DNA of 64,000 nt from an uncultured Lachnospiraceae bacterium (lineage in GTDB: Bacteria > Bacillota > Clostridia > Lachnospirales > Lachnospiraceae). The notes under the pieces were generated by a model that searched no databases, was not told the origin of the DNA, and worked only from the letters and a program-made list of their open reading frames with translations. The stretch lies in the NCBI GenBank assembly GCA_947382625.1, contig CANDAG010000012.1, positions 1-64,000 of the forward strand. Direction: 5' to 3'. Shown here piece by piece: positions 35,304 to 44,037 of this stretch. The position numbers and the translations under genes were made by a program. Within the stretch, counting starts at the first letter, position 1, and the number at the start of each line of letters is the position of its first letter.

Positions 35304-36068
35304 TCAATCTGGCCTTTTTTCTTCCAGCTCTCTTTCATATTTGGCAAACAACCGCTCCGCCCTGATCAGGTTATCCTCGATGTCCTTCAAACCGTTGATC
35401 TTATAAAGAGGCTCCAGCTCACTCACCACATCTGCCGGTAAATGATGGGAAATATGGCATAATCCATACTCATAATGCTTTGGCGTATAGAGCAGCCGGG
35501 CCGTCTTAACCAGAGGCTCCGCCACATTTTCAATGTACTTCATATAGGCCTCTAAATACTGATTCCGCTTTATGTACTTAGTCACCCGGCTCATTTGCAG
35601 AAGTGTGTTTCTGCATTCATCCAATATCTGCTTTATCATCTGCGGATCTTCCTCATATTTATAAAAGGAAATGATCCCCTTTTTGTCAAACAAGACCAGC
35701 GGTAATTCAGCGATATCATTTTCTCCATAACAGGTCACGCCTTTTCCCCTGAACTCGTGGGACTGGACGCAAATATCAAGGGTCAGATATTCCGATGTGT
35801 TTTCCAGATGGATATTGCTCTGAGCGATCGCAGGCCTGATCTCATCCACCTTTGAATCGATGGGCGACAGCTTTTCAAGCTCTGCCACACACTCCTGCAA
35901 AAAAGATTCCTGATGGGATTTCTCCACATCAAACCAGAAATCAATATCCGAGTACTCGTCCACTCTGCCGATACCATCCGCCCCTTCCAGCCACATGGCG
36001 TTTACATAAGGCTTCTTTTCACTGAATTCCTTCAGATACTCTATCAGTCCCTCTCTGCTTAAAGTCAT
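35304..36068 (-). CDS. Nucleotidyltransferase-fold protein (AadE/aminoglycoside adenylyltransferase-like)
   Basis: About 254 residues from the ATG at 36066-36068, behind AGGAAGGAG. The nucleotidyltransferase core reads MWLEGADGIGRVDEYSDIDF, with the metal-binding Asp pair in YSDIDFWFD, then a third acidic residue near TLDICVQSH. The C-terminal half is helical, as in streptomycin adenylyltransferases. Substrate unknown: antibiotic, small molecule or toxin-type target are all possible, and I would not call it a resistance gene. Promoter element shared with the ClC gene. Confidence 0.7.
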   Translation of the reverse strand: MTLSREGLIEYLKEFSEKKPYVNAMWLEGADGIGRVDEYSDIDFWFDVEKSHQESFLQECVAELEKLSPIDSKVDEIRPAIAQSNIHLENTSEYLTLDICVQSHEFRGKGVTCYGENDIAELPLVLFDKKGIISFYKYEEDPQMIKQILDECRNTLLQMSRVTKYIKRNQYLEAYMKYIENVAEPLVKTARLLYTPKHYEYGLCHISHHLPADVVSELEPLYKINGLKDIEDNLIRAERLFAKYERELEEKRPD

Positions 36069-36099
36069 CTTACTTCTCCTTCCTGCTCTTTTTCCTTTG

Positions 36100-36126
36100 G
36101 ATTGTAACATATAAGGATTTTTCCTT
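36100..36126 (-). promoter_or_regulatory. Promoter-like 27-nt element, copy B
   Basis: On the minus strand the perfect inverted repeat AAGGA-AAAA-TCCTT, then ATATGT, then TACAAT (-10), 33 bp before the nucleotidyltransferase start. One base differs from copy A at 25529-25555. Confidence 0.5.
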
Positions 36127-36137
36127 AAAACAACAGA

Positions 36138-36422
36138 TTATTCCGTATCCCAAATTTCACGATATGAATTAATCTGATATGCTATCACTTCCGGATAAAT
36201 ATCAAAATAATGTCTACATATATCCTTAAATAATTCTAAAACCGCATCACCACCACAAAAATCAAGCATCCTATCCAATGTATATTCAACTTCACTTAAT
36301 GATGCAATTCTACTGCACAAGTCACATGCGATAGGCTTGTATTGATTATAGGCAATCTCATTTATTTTTCTCAATTGCAATGCCATTTCCTGGATTGTAT
36401 CAACCGTATTATCCATTTTCAC
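36138..36422 (-). CDS. Hypothetical small protein
   Basis: About 94 residues; the GTG at 36420-36422 is better spaced from AAGGAAG than the ATG two codons later. It contains several cysteines and helices: MALQLRKINEIAYNQYKPIA, then CDLCSRIASLSEVEY and FKDICRHYFDIYP. No family recognised. It starts 13 bp after the YhcG-type nuclease gene and is likely cotranscribed, so it may be a partner of that nuclease. Confidence 0.55.
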   Translation of the reverse strand: MKMDNTVDTIQEMALQLRKINEIAYNQYKPIACDLCSRIASLSEVEYTLDRMLDFCGGDAVLELFKDICRHYFDIYPEVIAYQINSYREIWDTE

Positions 36423-36434
36423 CAAAATCTTCCT

Positions 36435-37604
36435 TTATTCCTCTTCTTCACTAACCAACAGTTTTCTCAAATCATCCACATCAGGCAAAGCTTTTTTCAT
36501 TTCATCCGACATATCTTTATATGTTTTATAAGTTGCAACTCCCAACGGCTTCTCATAATCCCTTATTACATAATCAACAAATGCTTTATTCATGTTCTTA
36601 CACAATATCAACCCTACCGATGGATTTTCGTGTTTCTTTCTTACCTTGTCATCTAAAATTGTCAGATAAGTATTTAATTGCCCTAAATATGACGGTTTGA
36701 ATTTACCAGTCTTCAATTCCACTGCAACAAGGCAATTCAGTTCTCTATTAAAGAATAAAAGGTCAATGAACATCTCTTCACCCACTGCTTCAATTCTATA
36801 TTGGTTTCCCATAAAAATAAAATCTGTTCCAAACCTTATAATAAATTCTTTAATATCGTTTACAATCTGATTCTCAATTATTCGTTCATCGATGTCCTCA
36901 CTTGCCTCACCAAGATTTTCTGTATTTATGAAATCCAGCAAATAGTTATCTTTGAACGCTTTTGTTGCCTTTACAGCAAACTGCGCATCACTAAGCGTCT
37001 TAGAAAAATTATTGGGTAGATTTCCCTGTTTGTGATACAACCCTGACCTAATATATTCTCTTAAAGTATACTTGTCCCAGGCTCTGACCGCACATTCATG
37101 AATATAAAATAAACGCTCAGAAATATCCTTCGTTTTTGACAGTATTTCCATATGATGCGTAAAACCCAGTGATATAAATTCATTCCAGTCTATATCGCCA
37201 GCCATCGGCTGGCGAATTGCTATCAGCAAGCCTTCACCATTCACATCTAAATCGTCAGCCATTGGCTGGCGATTTACATAAGGACTCCACTCATCATAAA
37301 ATAAACGCATATTTTTAATATTGCTCTCTGAAAATCCTCTAACTCCCGTCAATTCCGACTTTAATCTGCTGGAAATGGTCTTAATCGCATCTGTCCCCCA
37401 GACACCATTTCTTGTATTTTCCGAAACATACTTTCCGATTCCATAGTAGAGAGATAGCAGTTCCGCATTGCCCGCTTTGGCAGCCCTGTATCTGCTCTTT
37501 TCGACAGCCTGTTTTATGGCAACAACTGCATATTCATACTGATTTTTTGAATCCACTTTTTCACCTGCTTTCTGCCTTTCATTGACCGCAGCATAACAAT
37601 ACAT
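36435..37604 (-). CDS. YhcG/DUF1016 family PDDEXK nuclease-domain protein
   Basis: 389 residues from the ATG; a GTG at residue 17 has a better ribosome site. The N-terminal DUF1016 winged-helix-like half has LLSLYYGIGKYVSENTRNG and SESNIKNMRLFYDEW; the C-terminal PDDEXK half has FLEGT-like positions in GTDFIFMGNQYRIEAVGEEM, then IDLLFFNRELNCLVAVELKT with the D...ExK catalytic triad. YhcG genes occur near restriction-modification and mobile DNA, and a role in DNA processing is proposed. The linker holds two RQPMAD/RQPMAG copies, encoded by palindromes (see findings). Confidence 0.85.
   Translation of the reverse strand: MYCYAAVNERQKAGEKVDSKNQYEYAVVAIKQAVEKSRYRAAKAGNAELLSLYYGIGKYVSENTRNGVWGTDAIKTISSRLKSELTGVRGFSESNIKNMRLFYDEWSPYVNRQPMADDLDVNGEGLLIAIRQPMAGDIDWNEFISLGFTHHMEILSKTKDISERLFYIHECAVRAWDKYTLREYIRSGLYHKQGNLPNNFSKTLSDAQFAVKATKAFKDNYLLDFINTENLGEASEDIDERIIENQIVNDIKEFIIRFGTDFIFMGNQYRIEAVGEEMFIDLLFFNRELNCLVAVELKTGKFKPSYLGQLNTYLTILDDKVRKKHENPSVGLILCKNMNKAFVDYVIRDYEKPLGVATYKTYKDMSDEMKKALPDVDDLRKLLVSEEEE
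37196..37271. repeat. Two in-frame palindromes inside the yhcG-type gene
   Basis: CGCCAGCC-ATC-GGCTGGCG at 37196-37214 is a perfect 8-bp palindrome; CGTCAGCC-ATT-GGCTGGCG at 37253-37271 is the same with one G-T pair. They are 57 bp (19 codons) apart and both encode R-Q-P-M-A. Confidence 0.8.
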
Positions 37605-37719
37605 GCTTATACTTGACTTCAGCGTCCCTACCTGAATAACTCCGCATACCTCCTACATTTTATTTTATCATGGAATACCCCAAAAGTCATTTCCTGTATT
37701 TTCAATCCGGCCTTAAAAA

Positions 37720-37750
37720 GTAACTATTCAGCCTTCGGCTTCATAGTTAC
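37720..37750. repeat. 31-nt hairpin repeat, copy 1
   Basis: GTAACTAT and ATAGTTAC arms with an inner AGCC-TTC-GGCT hairpin. The same 31 bases recur at 61487-61517. Lies 8 bp past the stop codon of the downstream ABC exporter gene. Confidence 0.85.
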
Positions 37751-37757
37751 TTGAATC

Positions 37758-39596
37758 TTACTCCGTCCCCTGCCTGTAATACTGTGCCTGGGCCTCCCAC
37801 AATTCCTTATAAAGCCCGTCCTGGTCCTTCAGCTCCTCATGGCTTCCCCGCTGTACCACCCTGCCCTTATCGAACACCAGGATATCCTCGCAGAACCGGC
37901 AGGAGGCCAGCCTGTGGGAAATATAAAGGGCTGTCTTATTTCCTACCATCTTGTCAAATCCTGCATACACTTCACACTCCGCCAGAGGATCCAGGGCGGC
38001 GGTGGGCTCGTCCATAATGACAAAGGGGGCGTCCTTATAGATTGCACGGGCAATGGCCATCTTCTGCTTCTCTCCGCCGGAAAAAGCCACGCCATCCTCC
38101 GAATACTCCTTTCCCACACAGGTGGAAAGCCCGGACTTAAGACCGGTAAGACGTTCTCCCAGACCTACCCTTGAAAGGGCGTCCCTTACTCTTTCCTCAT
38201 CCACCTCAGAAGACGAGGCAATATTCTCTCCAAGAGGAAGGGCAAAAATACTGAAATCCTGAAATACCACTGCAAACAAGCGGCTGTACTCTGCCGGATC
38301 GTATTTGCGGATATCAATGCCGTTTAACCTGATCACGCCCTCCGTCACGTCATAGAGGCGGCACAGGAGCTTTATAAAGGTGGACTTTCCGGAGCCGTTC
38401 TTCCCCACAATGGCCATCTTCTCACCGATCTCAAATGAAATCGTCAGATCCCTGATCACATCCTCCGATCCACTTGCTCCCGGATATCGGAAGGACACAT
38501 GCTCAAAGGAAATATGAAAGCGGTTGTCCCTGCGCTTTTCCACCGGGATCGTGCCGGTATACTTACGCTCTTTCAGGCCCATATATTCCTCATAGTCTCC
38601 GGCGAACATGGCCATCTGCTTCATATTCCCAATACTTCCGCTGAACATATAGATCGCATCTGCAAGCCGTACCATGGCGGAGGCATAAACCACCACACTT
38701 CCTATGGAGATCATCCCCTTATAGGCCTGGTAGCTGACGAAAAGATAGATCAGAAATCCCGTCAGTCCGGTGGTGGATAAATCGATCATTTTGCGCTTTT
38801 CAAGCAGGCTGTTCAGGAAAAGCTGGCCCTCCCTGAGCTTTTCACAGTTATCTGCGATCTCCTGATCGATCTTATTCTGCTGGGCGTTGATCCTAAGGTC
38901 CTTCTGGGCCTCTGCCCCGGAGAGCAGCTCCATAAAATAACGCTTTCTGTGGTTGAGTCCATCCATGCTGTTATGGATCTCGTTTACCTTTCGGGTAAAA
39001 TGGACATTTGACTGGTAATTTACCCACACCATAAGGCCTATCACAAGACACAGTCCTGCTGTAAGCAGGAGGAAACCATAATGCCCGCCGCTCCCCTCCC
39101 GCTTTTGAAAGATGACCGGAAGAAACAGACATAAGATAAACAAAAAGGACACCACTGATTCCACAATATAGCGCATATGCCAGAAAAACCATCCCCGGAT
39201 CCCGAAAAAGGATTTGGAAAAGGCCCTGCTCCTTAATTCCTGCACATGGTCATCCTCTAAATATTCATAATCCATGGAAAAGCTTTTGGCGTTCATCTCC
39301 CTGGACTCTAAGTCCTTTGTATAGTCCAGCTTCTGCCAGAAGCTTTCCATAGCTCTGTTCAGTATCAGACTTAAGATCAGGGTTCCCAAAAGGATCACAA
39401 GGGCATAACCAAACAGAATCCTTCCCTCTGTCCCTGCATACGCTGCATCCAGAAGCTTTCCCATACCAATGATGCCGATATAGGGCAGGATCGCTTCCGT
39501 CACTCCGAAAACGATCATACTGGCGAACCGCCCCTTTTCGATTCTTAATATATCCTTCAGCAAAAACCAGATGGATCCCCATTCCTTTTTACTCAT
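37758..39596 (-). CDS. ABC exporter half-transporter (membrane domain fused to ATPase), second of pair
   Basis: About 612 residues from the ATG at 39594-39596, behind GGGGAGG; the frame is open 43 codons further but that DNA belongs to the previous gene. Six membrane helices (residues 1-340), then the ATPase with Walker A VGKNGSGKST, signature FSGGEKQKMAIARAI, Walker B FVIMDEPTAALDP and His in YISHRLAS. Overlaps the upstream exporter gene by 8 bp; the two probably form a heterodimer for peptide or drug export. The E/Q loop LAECEVYAGF replaces other residues normally. Confidence 0.9.
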   Translation of the reverse strand: MSKKEWGSIWFLLKDILRIEKGRFASMIVFGVTEAILPYIGIIGMGKLLDAAYAGTEGRILFGYALVILLGTLILSLILNRAMESFWQKLDYTKDLESREMNAKSFSMDYEYLEDDHVQELRSRAFSKSFFGIRGWFFWHMRYIVESVVSFLFILCLFLPVIFQKREGSGGHYGFLLLTAGLCLVIGLMVWVNYQSNVHFTRKVNEIHNSMDGLNHRKRYFMELLSGAEAQKDLRINAQQNKIDQEIADNCEKLREGQLFLNSLLEKRKMIDLSTTGLTGFLIYLFVSYQAYKGMISIGSVVVYASAMVRLADAIYMFSGSIGNMKQMAMFAGDYEEYMGLKERKYTGTIPVEKRRDNRFHISFEHVSFRYPGASGSEDVIRDLTISFEIGEKMAIVGKNGSGKSTFIKLLCRLYDVTEGVIRLNGIDIRKYDPAEYSRLFAVVFQDFSIFALPLGENIASSSEVDEERVRDALSRVGLGERLTGLKSGLSTCVGKEYSEDGVAFSGGEKQKMAIARAIYKDAPFVIMDEPTAALDPLAECEVYAGFDKMVGNKTALYISHRLASCRFCEDILVFDKGRVVQRGSHEELKDQDGLYKELWEAQAQYYRQGTE

Positions 39597-41457
39597 AAAG
39601 CCTCCCCTTTTCCCCCTGCTCTCTGCATCCTTCCTGCTCTCCGCACCTTTCCTGCTGCTCCCTGTGCCTTTCCTGCTCGCGATAATACTTACTCTGCATC
39701 TCAAAAAGCTGCCGATAACGGCCATTCTCCGCCATCAGCGTCTCATGAGTCCCTTCCTCTATGATCCTTCCCTTTTCCATCAAAAGGATACGGTCGCAGA
39801 ACCGGGTGCTGGAAAGCCGGTGGGAAATATAAAGACAGCTCCGCCCTTTCGACGCCTCGCCGAATTTTAAATACATCTCATTTTCTGCAATAGGGTCTAA
39901 AGCCGCCGTGGGCTCGTCCAGGATCATCAGGGCAGCTTCCTTATATAAGGCCCTTGCAAAAAGCAGCTTTTGCTTCTCCCCGCCGGAGAAGTCCGCCTCC
40001 TGCCCCAGCAAAGACTCGCCTTTCGCCGGAAGGCTCTGATACTTTTCCCAAAAACCGGAAATTTTAAGAGTCCATGCCAGATGCTCTCTGTCAATCTGCT
40101 CCGACGCCTTTCCTGTCAGATTAAAGTCCAGCGTCATGGGAAGGAGGGTGGCGTCCTGAAACAGCACGGAGATTAGCTCAAAATATTCCTTCCTGCAAAA
40201 CTCATGGACCGGAATGCCATTTAACAGGATCTTTCCTTCCGTAGGCGTATAAAAGCCGCACAAAAGCTTTACCAGAGTGGTCTTTCCCGCACCGTTTAAC
40301 CCGATCAGCGCCAGCTTTTCTCCCGGCGCTATTTCCAGATCGATCCCGGAAAGGGCCGGATCCTTTACTCCGGGATAGGTATAGCCCACATTTTGAAAGC
40401 TGACCCTTACTCCTTCCTGTTTCAGTTCCTTAAGCCTTTCGGCCCCCACTCCCTGCGCTGACCAGCCGGGGCTCTCAGGCAAGGCAAGGAACTGCCTGAT
40501 ATAGCCTATGGAGATCCCCACCGGATTTAAAGCCGCAAGCTGATTTAAAAGCTGTCCGAAAAATCCCGAAAGACTTCCTGCAAGCCCCATATAAAGCACA
40601 AAATCGGAGGTGCCCATTTCTCCTTTTACTAACAGGCTGATCAGATAAAAATAAGAAAATCCGTTTACCAGAAAATTCACCCCGGCTTCCCCTGCCGCCC
40701 TCAAAAAAGCGCCATGATGAATCTGCCGGTAAATAGAATCCATTCCCCCAAGGGCTTCCTCATACCTTTTTAAAAGCCAGTCTGCCATCCGGTAAATGCG
40801 GATATCCTTGCCCGCCTGCCTGTCCATGGACTGTCTGTTGATATAAGCCGTCCTTCTGGAATAAGTCCCCACCTTTTCATGGAGCTTTTCCTGCTTTTTG
40901 CGAAGCAGCGACATGAACAGGCTGCTGAGCAGAGTATTGGCCAGCGCCAGAAGAATGAACACAACGCTTTTCTTTGCAATCAGAGCCCCATACCACAGGA
41001 TCCCTGCCACCGCACCTAAGATCTTCGGAACTGCACACAGCGCGTTCCGGAAGCCAAATTCTCCCCGAAGTACATTCCAGGTATTTCCCATCAGCCTTGC
41101 GGTTACCGGATCCTCCAGCATTCCGTAATCCAGGCTCATGACCTTATGGTAACAGAGCTTTTCATAATACATGATATGGGTGGAATAATTCCGGTAAAGA
41201 TAGGACTCCATTCCCTGATCTGTCATTTTCAGAAGGCACATTACAAAGCATATGATCGAAAGACACAGCACAAGCTCCTGAAACTCCCACCCCTCCTCCA
41301 GACCCTGCACCAGCTTCGCAGGAAGCAGGATTCCAAGATAGGCAGCGATCACGCCGGGCAGCACCGGAAGAAACTGATAATAAAACAGCTTCCGATCCCA
41401 GTCCTTTGACGTCTTTATATTATAGAGGATATTGCTTAACCATTGCCCTTTTTTCAT
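39589..41457 (-). CDS. ABC exporter half-transporter (membrane domain fused to ATPase), first of pair
   Basis: 622 residues after GGAGG. Six membrane helices (about 25-330), ATPase with Walker A IGLNGAGKTT, signature FSGGEKQKLLFARAL, Walker B LMILDEPTAALDP and His in YISHRLSS. The last 30 residues are low-complexity (EQERHREQQERCGEQEGCRE), encoded by short imperfect DNA repeats, probably a drifting tail. A promoter region with two CACGAAT repeats precedes it, downstream of the GHKL/LytTR cluster. Confidence 0.9.
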   Translation of the reverse strand: MKKGQWLSNILYNIKTSKDWDRKLFYYQFLPVLPGVIAAYLGILLPAKLVQGLEEGWEFQELVLCLSIICFVMCLLKMTDQGMESYLYRNYSTHIMYYEKLCYHKVMSLDYGMLEDPVTARLMGNTWNVLRGEFGFRNALCAVPKILGAVAGILWYGALIAKKSVVFILLALANTLLSSLFMSLLRKKQEKLHEKVGTYSRRTAYINRQSMDRQAGKDIRIYRMADWLLKRYEEALGGMDSIYRQIHHGAFLRAAGEAGVNFLVNGFSYFYLISLLVKGEMGTSDFVLYMGLAGSLSGFFGQLLNQLAALNPVGISIGYIRQFLALPESPGWSAQGVGAERLKELKQEGVRVSFQNVGYTYPGVKDPALSGIDLEIAPGEKLALIGLNGAGKTTLVKLLCGFYTPTEGKILLNGIPVHEFCRKEYFELISVLFQDATLLPMTLDFNLTGKASEQIDREHLAWTLKISGFWEKYQSLPAKGESLLGQEADFSGGEKQKLLFARALYKEAALMILDEPTAALDPIAENEMYLKFGEASKGRSCLYISHRLSSTRFCDRILLMEKGRIIEEGTHETLMAENGRYRQLFEMQSKYYREQERHREQQERCGEQEGCREQGEKGRLYE

Positions 41458-41490
41458 GCTCCTGTTCCTCCGGCTTATTTTCTTTAAAGA

Positions 41491-41554
41491 ATCTTACCAC
41501 AAATTCAGGGAATAAAAAAATCCGCGCACGAATGACCTTCCCACGTGCACGAAT
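41491..41554 (-). promoter_or_regulatory. Putative LytTR-regulated promoter of the exporter pair
   Basis: On the minus strand ATTCGTGC occurs twice (at 41547-41554 and 41526-41533), 21 bp or two helical turns apart, just before a poor -35 and TAAGAT (41491-41496). LytTR regulators use such direct repeats; the sequence itself was judged by eye. Confidence 0.4.
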
Positions 41555-41560
41555 TGTATA

Positions 41561-41594
41561 GTGAACGACAAAAATTTTTGTTTTTGGCGTTCAC
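41561..41594. other. Inverted repeat upstream of the exporter promoter
   Basis: GTGAACG (41561-41567) and CGTTCAC (41588-41594) flank an A/T core that can also pair (CAAAAA/TTTTTG). No T run follows, so an operator rather than a terminator. Confidence 0.45.
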
Positions 41595-41636
41595 TGCGCC
41601 GATTTTGCTTTTTAATCAAGTTCTTGTCAGATTCCT

Positions 41637-42401
41637 CTACTTTTTATCTTCAGGCTGCTCATTTGCTCCATCTCCACAGAAGGCAGACACAAGGGGAAGC
41701 ATTACCTCTGTGGCAAACACGCCGTTTTCCGTCTGCCTGTTTAAATAGCCATGATACCTGGAAACGATTCCGTCGATCCTGGGGAGTCCGAAGCCATGGC
41801 TTCCTTCCTTTGAAGAAAGAAAGCTTCCTCCTGACCGTCTGGCCTTTCCCTTCATGGAATTGGTCACGGAGATATAAAGCTGCTTTTTAACGATATCAAT
41901 ATAGATACGGATAAATCGGTCTTTTTCCTCCGGAATCTCCAGACAGGCTTCCATGGCGTTATCCAGCAGATTGCCGATCAGGACCGACAGATCGATCCCC
42001 GACACCGCTATATCCCCCGGTACCATTGCCGTTGCATCCACCGCGATATGTCTTTCCTGTATCATGGAGAGCTTGCTGTTTAAAATGGCGTCCACCATCA
42101 CATTCCCTGTCTTTAAGACCTGATCCACCTCTCTTAAATCCTGCTCCAGCTTATCTAAATAGTCCCGGGCCAATCCATACTCTCCAAGGCTCATGTTGGC
42201 CTTGAGTACCTGAATGTGGTTGTGGTAATCATGCCTCCACCCCCGCATCTTCCGGTACATGATCTCTATCTCATCGTAGTACTTATTTACCAGATCATTC
42301 TGGAAGCGGGAGATCTTCCTTTCCACTAATTTCGGCAACAGAAGCCACCAGAGCAATATATTTATGATAAGGATCGTTGCTGTTACTGAAGCTGCGAACA
42401 T
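41637..42401 (-). CDS. GHKL sensor histidine kinase
   Basis: About 254 residues from the ATG at 42399-42401 (AAAGGG site). One N-terminal membrane helix (about 2-22), a short linker with DYHNHIQVLKANMSLGEYGL, where the first His of a DxxNH motif is the phosphoacceptor, and an ATPase domain with IGNLLDNAMEACLEIPEE and GSHGFGLPRIDG. AgrC/LytS-like family. The end of the LytTR regulator lies 86 bp upstream; it is the last gene of the cluster, before the exporters. Confidence 0.85.
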   Translation of the reverse strand: MFAASVTATILIINILLWWLLLPKLVERKISRFQNDLVNKYYDEIEIMYRKMRGWRHDYHNHIQVLKANMSLGEYGLARDYLDKLEQDLREVDQVLKTGNVMVDAILNSKLSMIQERHIAVDATAMVPGDIAVSGIDLSVLIGNLLDNAMEACLEIPEEKDRFIRIYIDIVKKQLYISVTNSMKGKARRSGGSFLSSKEGSHGFGLPRIDGIVSRYHGYLNRQTENGVFATEVMLPLVSAFCGDGANEQPEDKK

Positions 42402-42486
42402 ATCGTTTCCCTTTCCTGCGGCCTGCCACTCATCAGTCTGCTTTCCTGCCCCCGGGCTCTCCACTGCATGGGCTTTTATAAAAAGC

Positions 42487-43197
42487 TTATCCTCTCACCC
42501 CATAGCTTGCAATAAACGCTTCATTCACTGCCCGGTATGCGCCGCGGCTCACCGGCAGCCTGCGAAAATCATCCATCACCAGCTCTGTTTTGGTGATCGC
42601 CGAGATGTGTCTTAAATTTACCAGATAGCTGCGGTGGCAGCGGACAAATCCCTTTTGCCCGCTCAGCATTTTCAAAAGCTCCGTGATAGAATGGCGTATC
42701 TGGCAGCTTCCCCGGGCCGTAGAAAGGATACACTGGTGCCCTCTGGCTTCTGCAAACCAGATATCCGACGGGGCCAGCAGAAGAACCCCTTCCCCTGTCA
42801 AAAAGGTCAGCTTTTCCTCCGGCTTTCTTTTTCTCTGCAGCCGGTCAAGAACCGCAAAGAGCTTTTCCTTCGAGAGCGGCTTAAGCAGATACTGGATGGC
42901 CGCCACCTCATAGCCCTGGGCCATATAGGTTTCATACCCTGTAATAAAAAGAATGGGGATCTCCTCGTCCTCCCCGCGGATCCTTTCCGCCAGCTCCATA
43001 CCGCTGAGCCTCCCCATCTCAATATCCAGGATCAAAAGGTCAAAGTCCTTTTCATCCTCCCAGCAAAAGAGCAGGCTCTCTCCATCCGGAAATTCCAGGA
43101 TATCCAGGATCTGTCCGGATGCCCTGGCCCATTCCTGCAGATAATTTATGATCAGCCTTCTCTGAGCTTTTTCGTCATCACATACGGCAATACGCAT
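42487..43197 (-). CDS. LytTR-family response regulator
   Basis: 236 residues after AAGGAAG. Receiver domain with phospho-Asp in LLILDIEMGRLSGMELAERI, Thr in FITGYE and Lys in LLKPLSKEKL; C-terminal LytTR DNA-binding domain with IWFAEARGHQCILSTA and RCHRSYLVNLRHISAI. LytTR regulators often control bacteriocin, virulence or quorum genes. The only response regulator in a cluster of three GHKL kinases. Confidence 0.92.
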   Translation of the reverse strand: MRIAVCDDEKAQRRLIINYLQEWARASGQILDILEFPDGESLLFCWEDEKDFDLLILDIEMGRLSGMELAERIRGEDEEIPILFITGYETYMAQGYEVAAIQYLLKPLSKEKLFAVLDRLQRKRKPEEKLTFLTGEGVLLLAPSDIWFAEARGHQCILSTARGSCQIRHSITELLKMLSGQKGFVRCHRSYLVNLRHISAITKTELVMDDFRRLPVSRGAYRAVNEAFIASYGVRG

Positions 43198-43218
43198 CGT
43201 CCGTTCTTCCTTTCCGGA

Positions 43219-44001
43219 TCATTTTCGCACTTTTTCTGCCGCCTGTGGCAGCCAGACCGTAAACTCCAGAAAATTCACGTCACCTTCCCTGTTATTGGAT
43301 ACCACAATCTCTCCCTTCAGGTCAAGGACTATTTTTTTCAGCTTCTTTAAGCCTATCCCATGGCCTTTTCCTTTGGTGCTGAAATCCTCCTGAAAAAATC
43401 TTTCGATCTCATCCGCTGCAAATTCCCTGCTGACATTGGATACGGAAATGCGAAGTCTGATATTCTCACAGCACATTTCCAGCCGGATCAGCTTATCCCC
43501 CTCCCCGCTGCCTGTCAGGGCATCCATGGCATTGTCAAACAAAATACCCAGGATCTCGATCAATTCATAATCCGGTATTCCTGTTTCCTTTTCCTTAACG
43601 GTGATCTGATGCTCCACCCGGATCCGGTATTTTTCCGCCTGCTGGATCTTCCGGTAAATAAAGCCCACGATCAGCGGATTTTCTATGGATAAAAGAAGCC
43701 TCGCCTCCCGGCTTTTCTCCATCACCTCACAGAGATACTTCTGCTGAGAGCTGACCAGTTCCTCGTAGTTATCAATGGTGTAGATCATTCCCAGGATTGC
43801 ATTTATGTGATTGTTCATGTCATGCTGCCTTTCCCTGACAAGGGTAAGCAGCTCATCATAAGCTTCATAATACAGGCTGCTCATTTTTACCTGCCGGACC
43901 TTTCTCTCTTCCGCAGCCTTAGATCTCAGCTGACAAAAACCGGCCAGAAACAGCAGGATAACAGCCAGGCAGCCCATAACAGACAATGTTTCCAAAAGCA
44001 T
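43219..44001 (-). CDS. GHKL sensor histidine kinase
   Basis: 260 residues behind GGAGG. One membrane helix (about 5-25), then the His motif ERQHDMNNHINAILGMIYTI, and an ATPase domain with EILGILFDNAMDALTGSGE and GKGHGIGLKKLKKI. Lacks an outside sensing domain; with a single helix it likely partners another kinase or a membrane protein. The LytTR regulator follows after 21 bp. Confidence 0.87.
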   Translation of the reverse strand: MLLETLSVMGCLAVILLFLAGFCQLRSKAAEERKVRQVKMSSLYYEAYDELLTLVRERQHDMNNHINAILGMIYTIDNYEELVSSQQKYLCEVMEKSREARLLLSIENPLIVGFIYRKIQQAEKYRIRVEHQITVKEKETGIPDYELIEILGILFDNAMDALTGSGEGDKLIRLEMCCENIRLRISVSNVSREFAADEIERFFQEDFSTKGKGHGIGLKKLKKIVLDLKGEIVVSNNREGDVNFLEFTVWLPQAAEKVRK

Positions 44002-44037
44002 GGGAAACCTCCGAACCCTATCATACTCATTCTTCGT

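Noticed and set aside
42634..43350. Long frame antisense to the LytTR regulator
   Set aside because: Overlaps a complete conserved response regulator on the other strand; no independent support.
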